A stretch of 64,000 nt of DNA from CmP2 sp052084925 (GTDB lineage: Bacteria > Actinomycetota > Actinomycetes > Actinomycetales > Micrococcaceae). Location of the stretch: NCBI GenBank assembly GCA_052084925.1, contig JBQDEV010000008.1, positions 1 to 64,000 of the forward strand, written 5' to 3'. The notes under the pieces are model-generated. The model made no database searches. It was not told where the DNA came from and worked only from the letters and a program-made list of their open reading frames with translations. Of the stretch, positions 33,298-41,496 are shown piece after piece. The number at the start of each line of letters is the position of its first letter. Position 1 is the stretch's first letter. Both the position numbers and the translations under genes were made by a program.

Positions 33298-33720
33298 CTA
33301 CGCTTGCTGGCGAGTGAGCATTTCCCGGGTCGACGCGTCCAATTCCTCCGGTCGACCTGACTCTGGATCGAGATTGACCATCACGCATTCGGAGTACACA
33401 CAGCGCTCGCCTTCTTGATCCAGGGCGTGGCAGATCGTGTACGAGGTCCGCCCGACACGCCCCACCCACACGGTCGCATGAACGTCGTCGCCGTAATGCA
33501 CCGGACGGTCGAATTCGACCGTAAGACTTCGGACGACGCGTCCGCCTACAGCTGCGCCGCTACTCCCGGCCCACGCCAGATCTGCCTTCACCCGGGCTTC
33601 CTCGACGAGCGTGACGACGCGGGCATTGTTGACATGCCCATTGAGGTCTTGGTCCGACCAGCGCACCGCAAGATCGCAAGAGAAGGCACCTGCAGGAGCC
33701 GTCTTTGTTTCAGAAGTCAT
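33298..33720 (-). CDS. Hot-dog acyl-CoA thioesterase (4HBT family)
   Basis: The 140-residue protein carries the 4HBT/YbgC signature WSDQDLNGHVNNARVVTLVEEAR, with the second Asp at the catalytic position, then VVRSLTVEFDRPVHYGDDVHATVWVGRVGRTSYTICHAL over the central helix and sheet. It should hydrolyse a CoA thioester, perhaps recovering CoA when pathway intermediates accumulate. ATG 33720 follows GAGAGGA. It is the last gene of the operon CaiB, acyl-CoA dehydrogenase, thioesterase-like, thioesterase. Confidence 0.9.
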   Translation of the reverse strand: MTSETKTAPAGAFSCDLAVRWSDQDLNGHVNNARVVTLVEEARVKADLAWAGSSGAAVGGRVVRSLTVEFDRPVHYGDDVHATVWVGRVGRTSYTICHALDQEGERCVYSECVMVNLDPESGRPEELDASTREMLTRQQA

Positions 33721-33775
33721 GGGGGTTGTCCTCTCGCGGAAGTGATTCACATGCGGGGCAGGCGCCACGGAGATC

Positions 33776-34216
33776 TCACGTGACAGGGTGCGCGAAGCGC
33801 TGAAGCTGCCGGCGGATGTCCTGGGGGATTGCGGTCGGTGCGCCGTCCGTCTTGGACAGCATCACGATCACGGCTTCAGCGTAGACACAAACCCGCTCAT
33901 CTTGCATGATCTCGTGACATACGGTGTAAGACGTGGTGCCGATGCGGGAGATCCACACTCGAGCATCGATGACCGTCTGACCATCGCCATCGTCCCGGTA
34001 CTTCAGCTCATGCTGATACTCGGCCCGCAGCGAGCGAACCACACGGTTTGGCCCGGCGCCGCCGTCCGGGGTGGTGCCGGACCATACCCGTCCGGCCCGG
34101 ATTCTCGCCTCCTCGATGAGGGTGAGAACGCGAACGTGGTCCACGTGATCGTGCAACACCTGGTCCGACCAGCGAAGCTGCAGCTGGCTCACGTGCGCAC
34201 CGACTGGTGCCCGCAT
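33776..34216 (-). CDS. Hot-dog thioesterase paralogue lacking the usual catalytic Asp
   Basis: The 146-residue protein is a paralogue of 33298 (LQLRWSDQVLHDHVDHVRVLTLIEEARIRAGRVW in parts; SRIGTTSYTVCHEIMQDERVCVYAEAVIVML). At the position of the catalytic Asp in WSDQDLNGHVNN it has Val: WSDQVLHDHVDH, and GHVNN is changed to DHVDH. It may use another residue or be a non-catalytic partner in a mixed oligomer. I prefer ATG 34216, 8 nt after GGAGG; ATG 34222 is too close. It lies between the acyl-CoA dehydrogenase and the canonical thioesterase. Confidence 0.85.
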   Translation of the reverse strand: MRAPVGAHVSQLQLRWSDQVLHDHVDHVRVLTLIEEARIRAGRVWSGTTPDGGAGPNRVVRSLRAEYQHELKYRDDGDGQTVIDARVWISRIGTTSYTVCHEIMQDERVCVYAEAVIVMLSKTDGAPTAIPQDIRRQLQRFAHPVT

Positions 34217-34236
34217 CGTCATCACCTCCACACAGC

Positions 34237-35442
34237 TCAGCGCCGCGCCGCCCGAGTGAACGCGCTAATGCCGGTGATGTCGCGTCCCACGATCAGCGCC
34301 TGCATCGAGTCGGTGCCCTCATAGGTGGAGACGACTTCCATGTCAGTGAGATGCCGCGCTACATGGTTCTCGAGCAACATGCCGTTCCCGCCCATCATGT
34401 CTCGAGCCTCGCGGCAGATGGCCAGCGCCTTGCGCGAGGTCACCATCTTCACCATCGACGCCATGGGGGCGGTCAGCTCCTCGCGTTCCTGCAGCTCGGC
34501 CATCCGGGTGCACAGCAACTGCATCTGCGTGACGTCCGCCAGCATGGTGGAGAGCTTTTCCTGCATCAGCTGATATGACGCGATCGGGGCGCCGAACTGC
34601 TCACGCTCCAGGGCATATCGTGCGGCCAGCTCGAAGCCGGCCATGCCATGGCCTACCGCTTCCCAGGAGGCGCCGCCGCGGGTCGCTTTTAGCACCCGGT
34701 TGACTCCTGCGAAGGACTCACAGTGCTCCAGCCGGTTCCCCTCCGGGAGGCGCAAGTTCTCGATGACGATATCGGCCTGGTTGATGGCGCGCTTGCCCAC
34801 CTTGCCCCGGATCACCTCGGGACGGTAGCCATCGGGGTAGGAGCCGTCGTCGTTCTTCTCCACCACGAACGCCTTGACCTCGCCGTCGGCCTCATCACGC
34901 GCGAAGAGGACAATCACATCGCCGGCATGGCCGTTGCCGATCCAGCGCTTGTGACCGTTCAGGATCCAGCCGTCACCGTCACGCCGGGCCGACGTCTCCA
35001 GGGACACCGAGTCGGATCCGTGGTTCGGCTCGGTCAACGCAAATGCACCGATCTTGCGCAGGGCTGCCATCTCCGGCAGCCACCGTTGCCGCTGTTCCTC
35101 GTTGCCCAGCAGGTAGATGGACCCCATGCCGAGGTTCGAATGCACACCGAAGAACGTGTTGATGGAACCATCAATTCGGCCCATCTCACGGGCCACCAGA
35201 CCGGCGGCCTGCCGGGACAGCCCGGGACAGCCATAACCGTCGATATAGGTGCCGGTGATGCCCAGGCTGGCCAGCGGTTCCAGCACCGATTCGGGCAGCT
35301 CACCGCGCTCCCAGGCCTCGTTGATGACGGGCAGGACATGAGCCTGGCCGAAGGATCGAACCCGGTCGCGCAGCGCACGATCCTCATCACTGAGGTCGGT
35401 ATCCAGCAGGAAGTAGTCGGGGTGATCAACAACCGCCGTCAT
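34237..35442 (-). CDS. Glutaryl-CoA dehydrogenase-like acyl-CoA dehydrogenase
   Basis: The 401-residue flavoprotein has the acyl-CoA dehydrogenase fold: FALTEPNHGSDSVSLETSARR, WILNGHKRWIGNGHAGDV, FGAPIASYQLMQEKL, MMGGNGMLLENHVARHLTDM and the catalytic Glu in STYEGTDSMQALIVGRDITGISAF. The TEPNHGSD and YEGT context is that of glutaryl-CoA dehydrogenase, which oxidises and decarboxylates glutaryl-CoA to crotonyl-CoA. The stop of the CaiB-type gene and this ATG overlap (ATGA), so the CoA-transferase and dehydrogenase are coupled, as in glutarate catabolism. A second copy is at 42920. Confidence 0.9.
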   Translation of the reverse strand: MTAVVDHPDYFLLDTDLSDEDRALRDRVRSFGQAHVLPVINEAWERGELPESVLEPLASLGITGTYIDGYGCPGLSRQAAGLVAREMGRIDGSINTFFGVHSNLGMGSIYLLGNEEQRQRWLPEMAALRKIGAFALTEPNHGSDSVSLETSARRDGDGWILNGHKRWIGNGHAGDVIVLFARDEADGEVKAFVVEKNDDGSYPDGYRPEVIRGKVGKRAINQADIVIENLRLPEGNRLEHCESFAGVNRVLKATRGGASWEAVGHGMAGFELAARYALEREQFGAPIASYQLMQEKLSTMLADVTQMQLLCTRMAELQEREELTAPMASMVKMVTSRKALAICREARDMMGGNGMLLENHVARHLTDMEVVSTYEGTDSMQALIVGRDITGISAFTRAARR

Positions 35443-36710
35443 AGCGCGGCCTTCTCTCTGAGTTCGTCGCGTGTAGCGGACGCGGGGTGGGCAGGGGTGT
35501 GGCGAATCCATTGTTCGACGGCGTCACCATCTGCCCCAAGGGCCGGCGGCGCCTTGTCGTAACGGAGGGGGGTGCGGCTCAACCCAATCGGGTTGCGAAC
35601 GGTTGGGACCGCGTCGTCGCCGAGACCCGTCTCAACAACGGGTTCCAAACCGAGATCTTCGGCGAACTGAACCCCCTCCTTCACCGTCAGGATCGGCGAG
35701 CAGGGGACCCCGACTGCCTGTAGCCGAGCGAACCACTCCTCGGCGGTGGCGGCATCGAGCGCGGCTTCCATCGCCGTTCTCAGCTCGACGCGGTTCGCGT
35801 TGCGCGCCTCCACCGTGGCGAACCGGGCGTCATCGGCGAGATCGCCTCGGCCCAGGCAGTCGACCATCCGCCGGAATTGGGAGTCATTGCCGCAGCAGAT
35901 CACGATCTCGCGATCGTTGGCCCGGAAGGGACCATAGGGAAACAGGCTCGGGTGCTCATTGCCCATCCGCATCGGATCGTTGCCGCAGGCCACCGCCCCC
36001 TCGGTTTGATTGACCAAGCTCGACAGGGCTGACGACAACAAGTTGAGGCTGACGTGCTGGCCCTGAGAGGTACGTCCGCGGTCGAGCAGGGACGCGAGAA
36101 TCCCCACGGCCGCGTGCAGGCCAGCGATCACATCGAAGATCGCCACGCCAGTGCGCTGCGGGGGACCATCCTGGCTGCCCGTCACATGCATCATGCCCGA
36201 AACCGCCTGCGCCAGCAGATCGTAGCCGGGCATCGAGGCCCCGCCTGCGGTGCCGAATCCGGTGATGGAGGTGTGAATCAGGTGCGGCCAGCGCTCGGCG
36301 ACCGACTCTGCATCCAGTCCGAACTGCGTGAGCCCGCCCGGCTTGAAGTTTTCCACGAACACGTCCGCACGATCGATGATCTGGTAGGCCGTCTCCAGGT
36401 CGTCCTGATCCTTCAGATCGAGCACGATGGACTGCTTGTTCCGGTTCACGGCCAGATAGTAGGTGCTCACCCCATCGCGATGCGGGGGAATCCACAGCCG
36501 GGTGTCATCCCCAACGGGAGCCTCCACCTTGATGACGGTGGCGCCAAGATCTGCCAACAGCATGGTGCAGTAGGGGCCAGCCAGAACCCGACTGAAATCA
36601 GCGACCACCACTCCCTCAAGGGGACCAGCGGACGCGCTGTCGGTTCGGTCGGCGCGCTCAGGGCGAAAGTTCTCCATCGATGTCATCCCATCCATGTTTG
36701 TGTTCTGCAT
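35439..36710 (-). CDS. CaiB/BaiF family CoA-transferase (family III)
   Basis: The protein of about 420 residues opens with LEGVVVADFSRVLAGPYCTMLLADLGATVIKVE, the usual family III start, quoted in part, and has the catalytic Asp in MPGYDLLAQAVSGMM, then GVAIFDVIAGLHAAVGILASL and VGVPCSPILTVKE. With the coupled glutaryl-CoA dehydrogenase it is probably a glutarate (or related dicarboxylate) CoA-transferase like mammalian SUGCT. The start is unsure: in-frame ATGs at 36764, 36710, 36695, 36686 and 36677 all lack a strong ribosome site; I list 36710. It is divergent from the LysR gene at 36810, a usual regulator-target arrangement. TATTGGAC at 36749-36742 lies just upstream. Confidence 0.9.
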   Translation of the reverse strand: MQNTNMDGMTSMENFRPERADRTDSASAGPLEGVVVADFSRVLAGPYCTMLLADLGATVIKVEAPVGDDTRLWIPPHRDGVSTYYLAVNRNKQSIVLDLKDQDDLETAYQIIDRADVFVENFKPGGLTQFGLDAESVAERWPHLIHTSITGFGTAGGASMPGYDLLAQAVSGMMHVTGSQDGPPQRTGVAIFDVIAGLHAAVGILASLLDRGRTSQGQHVSLNLLSSALSSLVNQTEGAVACGNDPMRMGNEHPSLFPYGPFRANDREIVICCGNDSQFRRMVDCLGRGDLADDARFATVEARNANRVELRTAMEAALDAATAEEWFARLQAVGVPCSPILTVKEGVQFAEDLGLEPVVETGLGDDAVPTVRNPIGLSRTPLRYDKAPPALGADGDAVEQWIRHTPAHPASATRDELREKAAL

Positions 36711-36809
36711 CACTGCGATGTAATCATGGTGATTATTGCTTGTCCAATACCAAAATCCGGGCACTTATATGATCCAGTAGCATCAATCTTGATTCCCCTC
36801 GGAGGCACT

Positions 36810-37742
36810 ATGGAAGTTCATCAGGCCGAGGCGTTCCTCGTGCTTGCGGAAGAGCTGCACTTCGGGCGTGCCGCCGCACGGCTGCGCATGGCCCAGCCGC
36901 CGCTGAGTCGACTCATCAAGCAATTGGAGCGCGAACTCGGCTCGCCCCTGTTCGAGCGCACCACACGCTCCGTCACGCTGACCACGGCCGGTGAGGCGCT
37001 CGTTCGCCCGGCGCAAGGACTCCTCCGCGCCGCAGAGAATGCCCGCCAGGTCGTGTTGAACGCCGTGACCGGGGAGACCGGCCACGTGGATATCGGCTTC
37101 GCCGGTGCATCGACACAGAGTTTCGTGGGTTCGCTGGCGCGTGAGGTGCGGAAGAACCACCAAGGCATCAACCTCGAATTTCATTCCTCTCAGTTCTCCC
37201 ACACCGGCCTCCAACGCGTCTTGGACGGGTCCTTGGACCTGGCCATCGGACGCTGGGATTTCGTCCCGGCAGAAGTCGATTCACATCTGCTCACCGTCGA
37301 AGAGGCCCTGGTCGTCGTCCCTTCCGGACATCCGCTGGCCAACGGATCGACGGTGCGCATGAAAGACCTCGCCCGAGACCCGTGGGTCACTCTTCCCTCG
37401 GGCTTCGGAGCCGCGCTGCAGAATCGGTTGAATTCCTTGTCCATGGCCGCTGGCTTCACACCTCGAGTAGTTCAGACAGCGCCAGATTCCTGGACGCTGC
37501 TGGTACTGGTCGCGGCGGGCATGGGAAGTGCCATCACGCTCGATTCCGTGCGTGACAACGCCCCGACCGAGGGAGTGTCGTTCCTGAACATCCGCGGCGG
37601 AAACACCGCCCTGGAGCTGCGGCTCATCTGGCGCAAGACGAATTCCAACCCTGCATTACCGCGCGTGCTCCAGGCAGCGCGAAAGCTCTACCCCTTGGAG
37701 GATGCGGCGCCAGGCGAAACCCCGGCGCCCTCGTCACCGTAG
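36810..37742 (+). CDS. LysR family regulator, island paralogue 3
   Basis: The 310-residue regulator starts MEVHQAEAFLVLAEELHFGRAAARLRMAQPPLSRLI, in the usual LysR helix-turn-helix, and its effector domain shows DIGFAGASTQ, LAIGRWDFVPAEVDSH, MAAGFTPRVVQTAPDSWTLL and LRLIWRKTNSNPALPRVL, shared with 17818 and 22212. GGAGG lies 4 nt before ATG 36810. It is divergent from the CoA-transferase operon, its likely target. Its last 55 bases overlap tail to tail with the 3-hydroxyacyl-CoA dehydrogenase gene, which gives it a Pro/Ala/Ser-rich C-terminal extension. Confidence 0.92.
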   Translation: MEVHQAEAFLVLAEELHFGRAAARLRMAQPPLSRLIKQLERELGSPLFERTTRSVTLTTAGEALVRPAQGLLRAAENARQVVLNAVTGETGHVDIGFAGASTQSFVGSLAREVRKNHQGINLEFHSSQFSHTGLQRVLDGSLDLAIGRWDFVPAEVDSHLLTVEEALVVVPSGHPLANGSTVRMKDLARDPWVTLPSGFGAALQNRLNSLSMAAGFTPRVVQTAPDSWTLLVLVAAGMGSAITLDSVRDNAPTEGVSFLNIRGGNTALELRLIWRKTNSNPALPRVLQAARKLYPLEDAAPGETPAPSSP

Positions 37743-38593
37743 TCGTACCAACCACGGCCGGATTTTCGGCCAAATCGACCCGCTTCATAGAGTTCCCGGA
37801 TCAGCGGATGCGGCAGCGCCTCAGGGTCGCCGGTCTGCTCGTACTCGGCCAGTCGGATCAGGTGCACCACGTCGATGCCAACGAGGTCCATGATTTCGAA
37901 GGGTCCCATCGGGTGGTTCAGCGCCGTTTTTGCCGCGGTGTCGATGTCCTCGAAGGACGCGATGCCGGCGTCGTAGAGCTCCAGTGCTTCGCGCCGGAGT
38001 GCGTTGAGCAGCCGGTTCGCCACGAATCCAGGAATCTCACGATGCAGCCGCACGACCGACTTCCCCATGGTTTCTGCCACGGAGACGGCGGCGTCCACGG
38101 TCGCCGGTGAGGTTGCTTCATGGGGAACCACTTCCACGCACTTCATCACCAGGGCGGGATTAAAGAAGTGCATGTTGCAGACCTTCTCCGGCCGCGACGT
38201 GGCATCAGCGATCCGGGAGGAGACGATATTAGAGGAATTGGTCGCCAGAATCGCGTGCTGCGGGGTGAGCCGATCGAGGTCGGCGAAGAGCTCTCGCTTG
38301 ATGCCAAGATCTTCAACCGCGGCCTCGATGACGAAATCGGCGTCGCTGAGCGCGGCATCACGATCTGTGGTGAAGGTGAGACGGTTCCATGTTTCATCGA
38401 CCTCAGACTGAGCTCGACGCCCCTTCTCGACATCGCGGTCCATGCGTTTCGCCAGCATTTCTCGAGCGGCATCGAGCTGTTCCTGAGACAGATCGATGAT
38501 GTGCGTGCGGTAGCCAGCAAGGGCAGATACCAAACCGATCTGGGCGCCCATGGTCCCCGATCCGATGACGCAGATCTGATCAATATCCGACAT
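37688..38593 (-). CDS. 3-hydroxyacyl-CoA (3-hydroxybutyryl-CoA) dehydrogenase
   Basis: The 301-residue enzyme has the NAD loop GSGTMGAQIGLVSALAGY (11-28), VIEAAVEDLGIKRELF, NTSSNIVSS-like NSSNIVSSRIAD, the catalytic His in MHFFNPALVMKCVEVV, and the C-terminal dimer domain with GFVANRLLNALRREAL and LNHPMGPFEIMDLVG. It is the single-function (PaaH/Hbd) type and would convert 3-hydroxybutyryl-CoA to acetoacetyl-CoA. It lies 4 bases after the enoyl-CoA hydratase gene, last in the TAXI-TRAP operon. GGGGAG lies 8 nt before ATG 38593. Confidence 0.94.
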   Translation of the reverse strand: MSDIDQICVIGSGTMGAQIGLVSALAGYRTHIIDLSQEQLDAAREMLAKRMDRDVEKGRRAQSEVDETWNRLTFTTDRDAALSDADFVIEAAVEDLGIKRELFADLDRLTPQHAILATNSSNIVSSRIADATSRPEKVCNMHFFNPALVMKCVEVVPHEATSPATVDAAVSVAETMGKSVVRLHREIPGFVANRLLNALRREALELYDAGIASFEDIDTAAKTALNHPMGPFEIMDLVGIDVVHLIRLAEYEQTGDPEALPHPLIRELYEAGRFGRKSGRGWYDYGDEGAGVSPGAASSKG

Positions 38594-38597
38594 GACG

Positions 38598-39428
38598 TCA
38601 CTCCCCTTCGTTCGAGGCGGCAGGATGGGTGCGATCGTGGCGCACCGAATCGAAGTCTGGACGCCTCTTCTCGAGGAATGCGGTGGTCCCCTCCGCTTTC
38701 TCCTGAGTCGAGTACAGCACCGCTTGCGCGAGCCGTTCCAGCAGGATCCCGGTCTGGTGATCGGCGTCGAAACCGTGGCTGATGACCTGTTTCGCCAGTT
38801 TGATCGCCAGGGGTCCTTTGCGCCGGATCCGCTGCGCCGTGCGGTGCGCCGAGTCGAGAAGCTCATCGGGTGAGACGAGTTCGGTGATGAGACCTGCCTG
38901 AAGGGCGTCCTTCGCATCCAGCCGTCGGCCGGTGAGAATCACGTCCGTTGCCCGGCCCACGCCGATGATTTTCGCGAGCCGCTGCGTGCCCCCGGCCGCG
39001 GGGATGATGCCGAGACCGGTTTCCGGCAGGGCGAATTGCGCTGCCGTCGACCCGATGCGGATATCGCAGGCCAGGGCGAGTTCGTGTCCACCGCCGAAGG
39101 CGTAGCCGTTGACGGCGGCGATCGTCGGCTTCGAGAAGTTCGCAATTCGCTCGTAGAGTCGCTGCATCACGGCGCGGAGGCCGTCCACCGGTGTCCTGAC
39201 GGCCAGTTCGTTGATGTCCGCTCCGGCCACGAAGGACTCGTCTCCTGAGCCGGTGAAGATGACGATGTCGACCGAGTCATCATGCTCCACCGCGTCCAGG
39301 TGCTCATGAACTCGGGCGATGACGTGCGCGTTCATCGCGTTCTTCGCTTCGGGCCGATGGATGGTCAGTCGTGCCACGCCGTCGTCGTCGGCGCGGAGCA
39401 CGAGATCGTCAGATGCGGTTGGTGTCAT
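38598..39428 (-). CDS. Enoyl-CoA hydratase/isomerase (crotonase family)
   Basis: The 276-residue crotonase has FVAGADINELA for the CoA-binding oxyanion strand, AVNGYAFGGGHELALACDIRI with the first catalytic Glu, and ALPETGLGIIPAAGGTQRLAKIIG with the second. Both Glu residues are in the positions of true hydratases, so hydration of crotonyl-CoA is expected. ATG 39428 lies inside the end of the permease gene (20-base overlap), so translation is coupled. It is followed by the 3-hydroxyacyl-CoA dehydrogenase. Confidence 0.94.
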   Translation of the reverse strand: MTPTASDDLVLRADDDGVARLTIHRPEAKNAMNAHVIARVHEHLDAVEHDDSVDIVIFTGSGDESFVAGADINELAVRTPVDGLRAVMQRLYERIANFSKPTIAAVNGYAFGGGHELALACDIRIGSTAAQFALPETGLGIIPAAGGTQRLAKIIGVGRATDVILTGRRLDAKDALQAGLITELVSPDELLDSAHRTAQRIRRKGPLAIKLAKQVISHGFDADHQTGILLERLAQAVLYSTQEKAEGTTAFLEKRRPDFDSVRHDRTHPAASNEGE

Positions 39429-41487
39429 TCTCGGCACTCTCCAGTGTGTTCTTCTCGGTGGTTGTTGGTTCATCATGAGCGGCCTCGGTCGAGGTGGCGG
39501 CTCGGGAGCGTCGGGCCACGACCCAGGCGAGCGCGACCACTAGTGCAACGATCACCAGTCCGGAGATCGTGACCGTCGGCTGGGGCAGGAACATCATGAA
39601 CCCGCCCACCATCAACGGGATACGGAAGAGCCAGGAGAGGCGCGTGTCCACGACGATGAGCCAGCCTGAGAAACCGCAAGCTAGAGCCGTGACGGCAACG
39701 ATACTGGCCAGGGCGGCCACCGCGATCTCCCCAGCCGGTGCCTGGGCGACGAGAGCCGGGTTCAGTGCGAACCCGAACGGGACGATGTACTTGACCGCCC
39801 CCAGACGCATTGCTTCGATACAGGTGCCCATCGGCGAGGCCTTGGAGATCCCGGCCGCAGCAAAGGCGGCTAGTCCCACAGGCGGGGTGATGTAAGAGAC
39901 GGAGGCCCAGTAGATCACGAACAGGTGGGCCGCGATCGGGTCCACCCCCAGTGTGGTGAGGGCCGGGACCATCACGATGGCGAGAAAGACGTAGGCGGCC
40001 GAAATCGTCAAACCCATGCCCAGCACGAAGCACGCGAGCGCACCCGCAATCAAGATGAGCACGACGTTCTCCCCCACCAAGGCGACCAGGTCACGGGAGA
40101 GGGAGAGCGCCACGCCGGTCGCCGAGAGGCCCCCGAGAATCAGACCGACGCCGGCGATGATCCCGATGATCTGCCCGAGCGTCTTGCCCAGGTCCAGCAA
40201 CATCTCGCCGATCTCCTTCGGACCGAAGCGCAGGCTCGGCTTGATGATGGCGATGAGGATCAGCAGCCCCACCACCCAGAACGGCACCTGAGCCTCGGAG
40301 CCGGTGGTGAACAGCATGACCGTAAGCATGGCCAGGGCTGCCAGGTACGGCCAGCCGGCGATGACCGCCGCACTGGCACGGGGCAGCAGGGACTTCGGGG
40401 TCCCGCGCAACCCACGCAGGGCTGCGTAGCCGTCGATCTGGATGAAGATGCCAAGGAAGTAGAGGAACGCCGGAATCGCAGCGGCGACGATGATCTGCGT
40501 GTATGGCACCCCCACGAAGGACACCATGAGGAACGCCGCCGTGCCCATGATCGGCGGCGTGATGGAACCGCCCGAGGAGGCGGTCGCTTCCACGGCGCCA
40601 GCGGTCTTCTTCGAGAAGCCGCTCTTGATCATCGCGGGAATGGTCATCGGACCGGTGGTGAGCACGTTGGATACGGCTGAACCCGACATCATGCCCATGG
40701 CAGCCGAGCTGGCGACGGCAACCTTCGCCGATCCGCCGCGGTATCGTCCGAACAGCGCGGTCGAGAGGTCGTGGAAGAAGTCAGCGCCTCCGGTGTGCTG
40801 CAGCACGACGCCGAAGAGCAGAAACCCGACCAGGATGGTGCCGGCGGTCTGCAATGGCAGCCCCAGAATGGATTCGGCCCCCATCACATGCACGGTGGCC
40901 AGCGTGTTGATGTCGTAGGTGATCCCCTGCAGGAAGGCGATGGGCAGTTCTCCGGCGATCACCGGATACAGCGAGACTGCGAGCGCCAGTCCGGCTACGA
41001 TCCAGCCGGCGGCACGACGCAACACTTCCAGCACGAGCAGCCAGAACACGTAACTCAGTACTGTGGCCGTCACCGGCGAGACGAACGCCCAGCCGTATTC
41101 AGCGATGTTGATCCCGTTGACGGCGAAGTAGATGCCGCTGCCGATGAAGATCAGCAGCAGGGAAACGTCGTACCAGGGAACACCGGGTTTGGCCCAGGCC
41201 TGCGGAGTCTTGCGCAGCGGCTGTACGATCAGCACGATCGGCAGGAAACAGACCGACAGCAGGTACAGGAACGAGTTGGTGAGGACCGCCAGATCAAACA
41301 GGTTCCAGAAGAACACCTGGTTCATGGTGATCAGCAGCCCCAACAGGGTCAGGACAACGATGACGATTCGCCACGGCGTCGTGAGCCGGGCATTGACCGG
41401 ATCGTTCTCGGCGTCTCCCGCTGCGGCGGCCTGCGGCACTGCGAGCGAGTCAGGTTGTGCGCCGGGGGATATCAAAGTGGTGCTCAT
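39409..41487 (-). CDS. TRAP transporter fused permease (DctQM fusion, TAXI type)
   Basis: The 692-residue membrane protein joins a four-helix DctQ-like part (about 30-200) to a twelve-helix DctM-like part. Typical phrases are GSAVSNVLTTGPMTIPAMIKSGFSKKTAGAVEATASSGGSITPPIMG (in part) and SYITPPVGLAAFAAAGISKASPMGT. This fused form pairs with TAXI binding proteins, and one lies 9 bases upstream at 41497. Genes for crotonase and hydroxyacyl-CoA dehydrogenase follow, so the transported acid probably enters that pathway. Confidence 0.94.
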   Translation of the reverse strand: MSTTLISPGAQPDSLAVPQAAAAGDAENDPVNARLTTPWRIVIVVLTLLGLLITMNQVFFWNLFDLAVLTNSFLYLLSVCFLPIVLIVQPLRKTPQAWAKPGVPWYDVSLLLIFIGSGIYFAVNGINIAEYGWAFVSPVTATVLSYVFWLLVLEVLRRAAGWIVAGLALAVSLYPVIAGELPIAFLQGITYDINTLATVHVMGAESILGLPLQTAGTILVGFLLFGVVLQHTGGADFFHDLSTALFGRYRGGSAKVAVASSAAMGMMSGSAVSNVLTTGPMTIPAMIKSGFSKKTAGAVEATASSGGSITPPIMGTAAFLMVSFVGVPYTQIIVAAAIPAFLYFLGIFIQIDGYAALRGLRGTPKSLLPRASAAVIAGWPYLAALAMLTVMLFTTGSEAQVPFWVVGLLILIAIIKPSLRFGPKEIGEMLLDLGKTLGQIIGIIAGVGLILGGLSATGVALSLSRDLVALVGENVVLILIAGALACFVLGMGLTISAAYVFLAIVMVPALTTLGVDPIAAHLFVIYWASVSYITPPVGLAAFAAAGISKASPMGTCIEAMRLGAVKYIVPFGFALNPALVAQAPAGEIAVAALASIVAVTALACGFSGWLIVVDTRLSWLFRIPLMVGGFMMFLPQPTVTISGLVIVALVVALAWVVARRSRAATSTEAAHDEPTTTEKNTLESAENDTNRI

Positions 41488-41496
41488 CAGGATTCC

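Noticed and set aside
36054..36809. N-terminal extension of the third LysR gene by 252 codons
   Set aside because: The extension is antisense to the CoA-transferase; the LysR fold starts at ATG 36810 with GGAGG just before it.
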